Assembly (NCBI GenBank): GCA_005788585.1
Contig: SYBY01000161.1
Location: 1-21,845, forward strand
DNA length: 21,845 nt
Source: Actinomycetota bacterium
GTDB lineage: Bacteria > Actinomycetota > Thermoleophilia > Solirubrobacterales > Solirubrobacteraceae
Direction: 5' to 3'
Part shown: in pieces, positions 1 through 5,899 of the stretch
How positions within the stretch are numbered: position 1 is the stretch's first letter
How the letters are laid out: each line of letters starts with the position of its first letter
The notes under the pieces: generated by a model
Told to the model about the DNA's origin: nothing
What the model saw: only the letters and a program-made list of their open reading frames with translations
The model's database searches: none
Position numbers and translations under genes: made by a program

Positions 1-57
1 CACCGGCGTCACGAGCACGCACAGCGCCAGAGCGCAGGCGATGATCACTCGCGACAT
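1..57 (-). CDS. N-terminus of a secreted protein, truncated by the window edge
   Basis: Only the first 19 codons are visible, reading leftward from an ATG at 57. They give a short basic start (MSRV) followed by an uninterrupted hydrophobic run (IIACALALCVLVTPV), the pattern of a Sec signal peptide. On the same strand a Shine-Dalgarno-like AGGGAGGT lies at about 73-80. That is 15 nt from the ATG, longer than ideal, and only 3 nt from an in-frame GTG at 69 that would add VGRR to the N-region. The mature protein lies outside the window, so no function can be given. The start overlaps the annotated start of the rightward membrane protein, so one of the two start calls is probably wrong. Confidence 0.45.
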   Translation of the reverse strand, partial: MSRVIIACALALCVLVTPV

Positions 58-1894
58 GCGACGGCCCACGCTACCTCCCTCGCCGGGCGGCACACGGACT
101 CCTCCGCCCGAATGGTGGATTTCCGTTGCGATCTTGTGCGGGGAAGCAGCACTTTTTGCGCTTGGGGTCCGATCTGCGCTAGTTGGCACGTTGGCGCTCC
201 TCGCTCCGGGATTCGCGCTGTGCGGCCTGCTGCCTGCACCCGTGCGCGCCATCCCGCTGGCGCGCTGGGCGGCGGCCCCGATCCTCGGGTTCGCGGCGGT
301 GACGGCGTTGCTGATCACCATCTCGTGGATCGGCCTGCCGCTCGGAGGTTTGAGTGTGCGGCTCGTGCTCGTGGCGGTGGTGATCGCGGGCGTCGCGACC
401 TGGCCGCGCGACGCGGTCCGGGTCCCGTTCACCCGCGCGGACGCGCTGGAGGCCGGCGGGCTGCTGGCGATCGTGGCCGGCGGGATCGCGCTCGCGGCCC
501 TCGTGATCGGGGAGCGGCCGGTGCCGGGCAACGACTGGGCGAAGTACCTCCTGTACGCCGACGAGATCCGCCGCCAGGGCGAGCTGCTCATCGACAACCC
601 GTTCTGGATGCTCGGCGTCCCGTTCCGCGAGGACCCCGCCGTGCCTGCGGCCTACGGGTCCATCCTGCTCCTCGCCCGGGTGCCGGCCGGCGCGCTGGCG
701 CAGGGGATCGTCGTCTTCAGCGTGCTGCAGGCGCTCGCGGTCTACGCGTACGTGCGCGGGTCCTGGCCCGAGCGGCGGATGACCGCGCTGCTCGCCGCCG
801 CGCTGCTGGCCGCCGTCCCTGCCAGCCAGGACATCCTCGGCTGGCACGGCCTGGCGAACCTCGCGGCGCTGGCGCTGCTCGGCCTGCTGCTCGCGTACCT
901 CGCGGCGCTGACGACCGAGCGGCCCGACGGCCGGGCGACCGTGGGGCTGGCGATCGTGCTCGCCAGCCTGGTGGCGACCCACCGGCTGACGGCGGTCATC
1001 GGCGGGATGGTGCTGGCCGTCGTCGTGGCGGTGGCGTTCCTGACCGGCCGCCGGTTCGCACTGGGCGCCGCCGCCCGCGCGATCGGACTGGCGCTGGTCC
1101 TGGGGATCGGCGTGCTGGCCGACGTCTACGCCCGGCAGAAGACCTTCGGCGGCACGCTGCCCGCCGACGCGTACGAGAACACGCGCGTGAACCTCGAGCT
1201 CGCGATCCGTGACCTGTCCTGGGTGCTGACGGGCGCCACCGTCGTGGGCCTCGTCGCCCTGGCGGTGACGCGGCGGCTCGACCGGGCGCTGTGGCCGGCC
1301 GTCGCGCTGTTCGTCATCTGCTGCGCGCTGGGCTACGCGTATCTCGTGCATCTGCCCCTCTACTACGCGCGGGTGGTCTTCTACCTGCCGCTGGCGATGG
1401 CGCCGATCGCCGCGGTGGCCGCGTGGAAGCTGCTGCGCCCGGCCCCGGTGGCGGCGATCGCGAGCGTCGCGGCCGTCGCGGTCATCGTGGCGGGCTCGAT
1501 CCCCCAGGCCCGGAACGTCGAGCGGTTCTACTCCTTCGCCTCCCCCGTCGCCCTGCGCGGGCTCGACGCGCTGGACGCTCAGCTCCGGCCCGGCGAGGTC
1601 GTGGTCACCGACCGCTGCTGGAGCTTCCTGTCGACCTGGCTGCTGCGCACCCGGACGCTGCCTGCCCTGGAGCCGCAGGACATCCAGCCGAAGGCCGAGC
1701 TCGTGCGGGCACGGCAGGCGCGGGCGATCCTGGACGGGACGCCGGAGGGCCGGCGCCTGCAGCGCGAGCTGGGCGTGCGCTACGCGGTGGTCGACCCGAC
1801 GTGCCCGGACGCAGCGGGCAACGTGTACCCGCCCCCGCTGGGCGGCGAGCCGGAGTTCGCGAGCCAGCGGTTGGCGATCGTGCGGCTGCCTTGA
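41..1894 (+). CDS. Polytopic membrane protein, possible GT-C-type glycosyltransferase
   Basis: A 617-aa protein with about a dozen hydrophobic segments between residues 28 and 487 and a C-terminal soluble stretch of about 130 residues. The first long loop, after the segment ending near 157, contains GNDWAKYLLYADEI with an acidic residue at D165. The C-terminal part includes GEVVVTDRCWSFLSTWLLR and YAVVDP. A many-helix core with an acidic first loop and a small C-terminal globular domain is how GT-C glycosyltransferases, which use lipid-linked sugars, are built, but I see no diagnostic family motif. The function is therefore an inference. ATG codons at 41 and 56 are both possible starts and neither has a good ribosome binding site. 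The start overlaps a divergent signal-peptide gene, so a TTG at 134, just inside the first helix, cannot be excluded. A 49-bp inverted-repeat element follows 32 nt after the stop. Confidence 0.75.
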   Translation: MITRDMRRPTLPPSPGGTRTPPPEWWISVAILCGEAALFALGVRSALVGTLALLAPGFALCGLLPAPVRAIPLARWAAAPILGFAAVTALLITISWIGLPLGGLSVRLVLVAVVIAGVATWPRDAVRVPFTRADALEAGGLLAIVAGGIALAALVIGERPVPGNDWAKYLLYADEIRRQGELLIDNPFWMLGVPFREDPAVPAAYGSILLLARVPAGALAQGIVVFSVLQALAVYAYVRGSWPERRMTALLAAALLAAVPASQDILGWHGLANLAALALLGLLLAYLAALTTERPDGRATVGLAIVLASLVATHRLTAVIGGMVLAVVVAVAFLTGRRFALGAAARAIGLALVLGIGVLADVYARQKTFGGTLPADAYENTRVNLELAIRDLSWVLTGATVVGLVALAVTRRLDRALWPAVALFVICCALGYAYLVHLPLYYARVVFYLPLAMAPIAAVAAWKLLRPAPVAAIASVAAVAVIVAGSIPQARNVERFYSFASPVALRGLDALDAQLRPGEVVVTDRCWSFLSTWLLRTRTLPALEPQDIQPKAELVRARQARAILDGTPEGRRLQRELGVRYAVVDPTCPDAAGNVYPPPLGGEPEFASQRLAIVRLP

Positions 1895-1906
1895 TCATCG
1901 AGGCCG

Positions 1907-1927
1907 CCGGCGAGCGCCCTCCGCCGG
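1907..1927. terminator. GC-rich hairpin after the GT-C-like gene
   Basis: CCGGCG at 1907-1912 pairs with CGCCGG at 1922-1927 around a 9-nt loop, 12 nt after the stop of the rightward membrane protein. There is no T-tract. Its right arm shares one base with the 49-bp repeat that follows, so the two structures would compete. A terminator role is inferred from position only. Confidence 0.3.
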
Positions 1928-1975
1928 GGGTGTGAGCATGTCGAGCCGTGTGGGGACGCGCAATGCGCACACCCC
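1927..1975 (+). repeat. 49-bp inverted-repeat element, copy 1
   Basis: The arm GGGGTGTGAGCAT (1927-1939) faces ATGCGCACACCCC (1963-1975) across a 23-nt centre. The arms pair at 12 of 13 positions, with one A/C mismatch at the ninth base. A second copy in the opposite orientation lies at 11807-11855, with the same arms, the same mismatch and the same 23-nt spacing. Here the element sits between two convergent genes, 32 nt after the rightward gene's stop and 11 nt before the leftward gene's stop. This fits a bidirectional terminator or a REP-like dispersed repeat. Confidence 0.65.
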
Positions 1976-1986
1976 ACCCCGTCGGC

Positions 1987-2796
1987 TCAGCCGCCGGCCG
2001 GCGCGGGCGCCGGGCCGTCCCCTTCGGTGCCCGCCTCGTCCTTCGCCTGCTTGGTGAACACCCGCGTCAGCACGATGCCGAACGCGAGGAAGACGAACCC
2101 GAGCCACGACGGCGCGTCACCGGTGATGAACACGATCGCGCCGATGACCGTGAGCCACGGCGCCAGCTGCGCGTACATCTCCGCGATCGGCGGGACGCGG
2201 ACGTCCTCGCCCTGCGCGCGGGCGCCGAGGGCCTCCAGGCGCTGCGGGTACCAGATGGTGAACTGCGCGGCGATGATGAGCGGGAGCGTCTGGATGACCC
2301 AGCCGGTCCAGATGTTGTTGGAGTCGTCGAGCACCGCGTCGCCGTACAGGCCCGACAGCGCCTCGATGCCGAACGCGATGGCCCACGCCCACGTGATGAT
2401 GTAGTTCGCACGCAGGAAGTGCGGGTTGTCCCACTCCTCCGGCGGCGCCGACTCCTTCGCATAGGCGAGGGTGAACGGCCGGCGGATGATGATCGAGCCG
2501 AGCACGAAGACGACCAGCGCGGTGTTCGCCAGCTCACCGCCCCACAGCTCGAGCCAGTCCAGTGTCCCCTGGCTGGCGAACGCGATGACGACGGCCAGGA
2601 TGCCGAAGTAGGCGACGTCCGAGAACTCCAGGGCCTTCGGCTTGCTGCCACGCATGACGCCGAGCACCACGACGGTCAGCGCGGTGACGAGCGCGAGGAT
2701 GGCGGCGATCTCCAGCCGGTTCTCCCCTTCGACGAGGGAATAGACGATCCACGGAGAGAGCCCTACCAGGGGATTCGAAAGGATCTTGTCGAGCAT
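1987..2796 (-). CDS. Seven-helix integral membrane protein of unknown function
   Basis: A 269-aa protein read from the ATG at 2796. Hydrophobic segments lie near residues 30-48, 60-76, 90-104, 130-150, 163-182, 209-225 and 229-246, followed by a short hydrophilic, proline/alanine-rich tail. The stretch RRPFTLAYAKE (105-115), followed by EEWDNPHFLRANYIITWAWAIAF (121-143, key W122, P125, N131, W136), is a signature I associate with small bacterial membrane proteins of unknown role; I cannot name the family with confidence. An upstream ATG at 2841 would start inside the palindromic operator-like site, and a still longer reading runs to 2925 through the neighbouring divergent gene. Both are less likely. 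It diverges from the alpha/beta hydrolase at 2855, and the shared palindrome suggests the pair is co-regulated. Confidence 0.7.
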   Translation of the reverse strand: MLDKILSNPLVGLSPWIVYSLVEGENRLEIAAILALVTALTVVVLGVMRGSKPKALEFSDVAYFGILAVVIAFASQGTLDWLELWGGELANTALVVFVLGSIIIRRPFTLAYAKESAPPEEWDNPHFLRANYIITWAWAIAFGIEALSGLYGDAVLDDSNNIWTGWVIQTLPLIIAAQFTIWYPQRLEALGARAQGEDVRVPPIAEMYAQLAPWLTVIGAIVFITGDAPSWLGFVFLAFGIVLTRVFTKQAKDEAGTEGDGPAPAPAGG

Positions 2797-2817
2797 GTCG
2801 CCGTTCTCGTCGGGGTG

Positions 2818-2846
2818 TATACAGCCGAGGTTTCCGATCATATGAT
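2818..2846 (+). promoter_or_regulatory. Promoter for a leaderless alpha/beta hydrolase transcript
   Basis: TATACA (2818-2823, 4 of 6 to the -35 consensus), 17 nt, then TATGAT (2841-2846, 5 of 6 to the -10 consensus). Eight nucleotides later comes the ATG at 2855, so a normal start distance puts +1 on or beside the A of the start codon. No Shine-Dalgarno sequence precedes the ATG, which fits a leaderless mRNA. Confidence 0.55.
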
Positions 2847-2851
2847 CGGAA
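2832..2851. promoter_or_regulatory. Perfect 20-bp palindrome, probable operator
   Basis: TTCCGATCATATGATCGGAA is identical on both strands over 20 bp. It lies between two divergent genes and covers the -10 box of the rightward hydrolase; the same TATGAT hexamer also occurs on the other strand, facing the membrane-protein gene. Length, symmetry and placement are those of an operator for a dimeric repressor such as a TetR- or MarR-family protein. No regulator gene is visible in the window, so the binder is unknown. Confidence 0.6.
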
Positions 2852-2854
2852 CGG

Positions 2855-3649
2855 ATGCCTGAACCTGGAGCGCTGGGACTGACCTTTCGGGAACTCGGTG
2901 ACGGTCCCCCACTGCTGCTGCTCAACGGCTATGCGGCCACGAAAGACGACTGGGACCCCGGGTTCCTCGAGGCCCTCGGCGGCGCCTCGCGCGTCATCTG
3001 TCCCGACCATCGCGGGATTGGCGGGTCACCCGCGCTGCCCGGCGAGACGACGATCGCCGCGATGGCCGCCGACGCGCTCGCCCTCGCCGACGCGCTGGAC
3101 CTCGAGGCCTTCGATCTCGCCGGATGGTCGATGGGCGGGATGGTCGCCCAGGAGATCGCGGCGACCGCACCCGAGCGGGTCGGACGGCTCGTGCTGCTGT
3201 CCACCGACCACGGCGGACCCGACGCCGTGCTCGCGGACCCTGCCGTCTGGACGCGGCTCATCGACCACGGCGGCAGCCCGCGCGAACAGGCCACCCGTCT
3301 GCTGAGCCTGATCTTCCCGCCCGAGCTCGGGGCGGTCATCGACGAGCAGTTCGGCGAGATCGTTGCCGCGGCCCGCGCCGCGCTGCCCGAGGAGACGCTG
3401 TTCGCCCAGGAGCGGGCGATCGACGCGTGGCACGCCGCGCCCCACGGCGAGCGCACCGCCCGGATCACCGCGCCCACCCTGGTCGCCGCGGGCACCGAGG
3501 ACGTCGTGATCCCGCCGGCGAACGCCGGGCTGCTCGCCGGTGCCCTGGCGGATGCCCACGCGCAGACCTTCCCCGGCGGCGGGCACGCGTTCATGGCGCA
3601 GGTGCCGGTGGACCTCGCGGCAACGATCAACGGCTTCCTCGGCCGGTGA
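2855..3649 (+). CDS. Alpha/beta-fold hydrolase
   Basis: A 264-aa protein with the complete alpha/beta hydrolase fold-1 signature. LLLLNGYAATKDDW (20-33) holds the oxyanion-side loop, with NG in place of the usual HG. GWSMGG (90-95) is the nucleophile elbow with S92. GTEDVVIP supplies the acid D216 and GGGHAFM the histidine H244. It is likely a cytoplasmic esterase or small-molecule hydrolase; the substrate cannot be read from sequence. The ATG at 2855 is supported by its exact 8-nt distance from a strong -10 box (a leaderless start) and by family length. It converges with the downstream glycoside-hydrolase gene with a gap of only 10 nt. A palindrome overlapping its promoter indicates repression by an unseen dimeric regulator. 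Confidence 0.92.
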   Translation: MPEPGALGLTFRELGDGPPLLLLNGYAATKDDWDPGFLEALGGASRVICPDHRGIGGSPALPGETTIAAMAADALALADALDLEAFDLAGWSMGGMVAQEIAATAPERVGRLVLLSTDHGGPDAVLADPAVWTRLIDHGGSPREQATRLLSLIFPPELGAVIDEQFGEIVAAARAALPEETLFAQERAIDAWHAAPHGERTARITAPTLVAAGTEDVVIPPANAGLLAGALADAHAQTFPGGGHAFMAQVPVDLAATINGFLGR

Positions 3650-3659
3650 CCGCGACCGA

Positions 3660-5834
3660 TCAGCGGGCCCGCAGCACCTTCTTCGACGTCGTCGCCCGCG
3701 CGGTCAGGCTCGGCACGCCGAGCTGCGCATCGGCGGCGCGCGACAGGATCACCCGGTCGCCGGCGCGCAGGCGGCGCTTCAGGGTCACGTTCGACACCTG
3801 GCCGCCACGCAGCGTCACGAACCGCAGGCGCTTGGCCTTCTTCGCCTTCTTCGGCTGCACGCTGATGGCGAAGCGCAGCGACCGCTTCGGCGACGGTGGG
3901 CACGTCAGGCGCGCGCGGACCTTCGTGCGCTTGGCCTTGGAGGATGCGCCACCGAGGACCCGGGTCTCGAGCTTCCAGTCGCAGCCCTCGGTGCCCGCGG
4001 CGTCCGCACCGCCGATCGATGCCGTACGCGCCACGAGCCTGGGCAGCTTCTTCTTCGGCTCAGCCCTGTTGGCCAGCACGACGCGCTCGCCGCGCCGCAG
4101 CTTCTTCGGCAGGGTGAACATCGACGTCTCCCCCGGCCGCAGGGTCACCGTGCGCACCCGCTTGGAGCGCTTGCCGCGCTGCACCGACAGCGTGAACCTC
4201 GACGACTTGGCGGTGGTGCGGCAGCCCACGCCGGTCTTCAGGGTCGCGCGTTTCGGACGGGCCGAGAGGACCTTCGCCGTCGCCTGCCAGCGGCACGTCG
4301 CCGCGGCCTTCTTGGTCGACGCTGCCGACGCGGCGGCGGAGGGGACGAACGGCAGCGGCTCCTCGACGATCCGGCACAGGCCGGGCGGGGGCGTGCCCTG
4401 GGCGCGCGGGACGGTGCAGCGGTAGCGCTGGGAGGCGGCGATGTTGCGGATCTCGCTGATGACCTCGAACTCCCAGACGGGCGGGCCGTTCGGGATGCAG
4501 ACCACGCTCTCGCCGAACGCGTTGACGTAGCCCGGCGCCTCGCGGCCGTCGGCGGTCGTCAGGTACGTGAGGGCCGCCTCGATTGGGTTGCCGTCGTAGG
4601 TCGTCAGGCCCTTCACGCAGGTCGGGCTGATGTGGTCGATCTGGAGGTCGAGCGGCAGCAGGCTGCTCTTCGGCGTCTGCCCCGTGCCGCAGATCACGAT
4701 GCCGTGGTCCTGCCGTGCGCGCCACCGCAGCGAGGCGCGCATCAGCGCGGCGCCGGTCACGTTGGGTGACCCGTCGGCGATGCGCAGGACCCCCATGAAG
4801 CCCTCGGAGATCGGCTCGCGGTTCGTCTCCGAGGCGACGATCGTGTAGACCTGGAAATCGCGAACGTCACAGTCGCTGCGAGCCAGGGCGTCGCCGGTCA
4901 GCGACTGCGTGGCCGCGCGCGCGGCGTCGCTGACCAGCCCCGAGTCGGCCAGGCCGCCGCCGCGCCCGAACGTCACAGGCTGGCCGGTCTCGGTCAGCCA
5001 GATGGGCAGCGCGCCGTCACCGACCTCGCGCAGCGTCGCCCGCATGGTCCGGACGAGCGCGATGATCGCCGGCGCGTTCGGCGCGTACGGGTGGAAGCCG
5101 ACCCCGTCGATCAGGCCCAGCGCACCGGCCGCGTACAGCTGGCGGGTGTAGGCGGCGAAGTTCTGCCACCCCAAGCTCGCCAGGAGCCTCGCGGACGGAT
5201 CGGCCGCATGCAGCGCGTCGTGGACCGGCCGCAGCGCCGCCACGTACTCCGCCGGATCAGGACCGCCGGTCCAGAAGATCGAGGAGTTCGCCTCCGTCCA
5301 CAGCTCGTACTCGTGGACGGGCATCGCCGGCACATCGGGGTTCTCGCGCCAGAACGTGCCGTCCGGGCCGTAGCGGCGAGCAAACGCCGCGGCGAAGGCC
5401 GCGAGGTCGCCGTAGTGGGACGGGTGCAGTGCGGTACCCGCACGGGCCGTCCAATCCGGGGCATGCGAGAGCACCGGCACCATCCGGATGCCACGTGACG
5501 CGAGCAGGCGAGCCTGATGATCCATCGACGAGCGGGGATCCCACGGCCGGCTCCACGTGTACCGGCGCACGCCCCCGATGGGGCGATTGGGCTCGGCGTA
5601 GCGCCAGTGCGCGTCGATCCGCGCACGGGTCATCCCCCCGTTCCGCATCTGGTCGAGGTACGCGCCCCAGCGCTCCGGGGCGATGAGGTCGAGCCGGAAG
5701 AGGGTCTGCACGTTCAGCCCGTAGTACTCCGGAGACGTGGACGCCTGGGACGTCGAGGCCGCGGCCAGACATGAGACACACGCCAAGGAGACGAGCGCAA
5801 CGAGCCTGCGCAGCCGGAGGGTCGTTCTCGTCAC
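3660..5834 (-). CDS. Secreted glycoside hydrolase-like protein with two basic C-W repeats (paralogue A)
   Basis: A 724-aa exported protein read from GTG 5834. Signal peptide about residues 1-31 (VTRTTLRLRR, then LVALVSLACV). Residues 35-375 form a (beta/alpha)8-type glycosidase domain: RGIRMVPVLSHAPDW, then ELWTEANS with putative acid/base E181, GFHPYAP (247-253), and IWLTETGQP with putative nucleophile E282. Thr180 stands where clan GH-A enzymes normally have Asn. A cysteine-containing middle domain follows (about 379-490), then two basic repeats (514-607 and 618-715), each opening C-x-W (C514, C618) with a second cysteine (C538, C645). The GTG was chosen because the signal peptide then has normal length and the catalytic residues fall at the same numbers as in the adjacent paralogue. 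An ATG at 5882 would add 16 residues, and the reading frame stays open far upstream by chance. The substrate is unknown, probably an extracellular or cell-wall polysaccharide. Confidence 0.82.
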   Translation of the reverse strand: MTRTTLRLRRLVALVSLACVSCLAAASTSQASTSPEYYGLNVQTLFRLDLIAPERWGAYLDQMRNGGMTRARIDAHWRYAEPNRPIGGVRRYTWSRPWDPRSSMDHQARLLASRGIRMVPVLSHAPDWTARAGTALHPSHYGDLAAFAAAFARRYGPDGTFWRENPDVPAMPVHEYELWTEANSSIFWTGGPDPAEYVAALRPVHDALHAADPSARLLASLGWQNFAAYTRQLYAAGALGLIDGVGFHPYAPNAPAIIALVRTMRATLREVGDGALPIWLTETGQPVTFGRGGGLADSGLVSDAARAATQSLTGDALARSDCDVRDFQVYTIVASETNREPISEGFMGVLRIADGSPNVTGAALMRASLRWRARQDHGIVICGTGQTPKSSLLPLDLQIDHISPTCVKGLTTYDGNPIEAALTYLTTADGREAPGYVNAFGESVVCIPNGPPVWEFEVISEIRNIAASQRYRCTVPRAQGTPPPGLCRIVEEPLPFVPSAAASAASTKKAAATCRWQATAKVLSARPKRATLKTGVGCRTTAKSSRFTLSVQRGKRSKRVRTVTLRPGETSMFTLPKKLRRGERVVLANRAEPKKKLPRLVARTASIGGADAAGTEGCDWKLETRVLGGASSKAKRTKVRARLTCPPSPKRSLRFAISVQPKKAKKAKRLRFVTLRGGQVSNVTLKRRLRAGDRVILSRAADAQLGVPSLTARATTSKKVLRAR

Positions 5835-5899
5835 CGCGCGTAGATTGCCGGATACACCGGCGGCTGTCACGGGGGCGCGCATGCCAAAACGGACTCCGG

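Noticed and set aside
2797..2925. Longer start for the seven-helix membrane protein
   Set aside because: The extension crosses the palindromic operator and the start of the divergent hydrolase gene, and adds a Ser/Pro-rich stretch with no conserved character.
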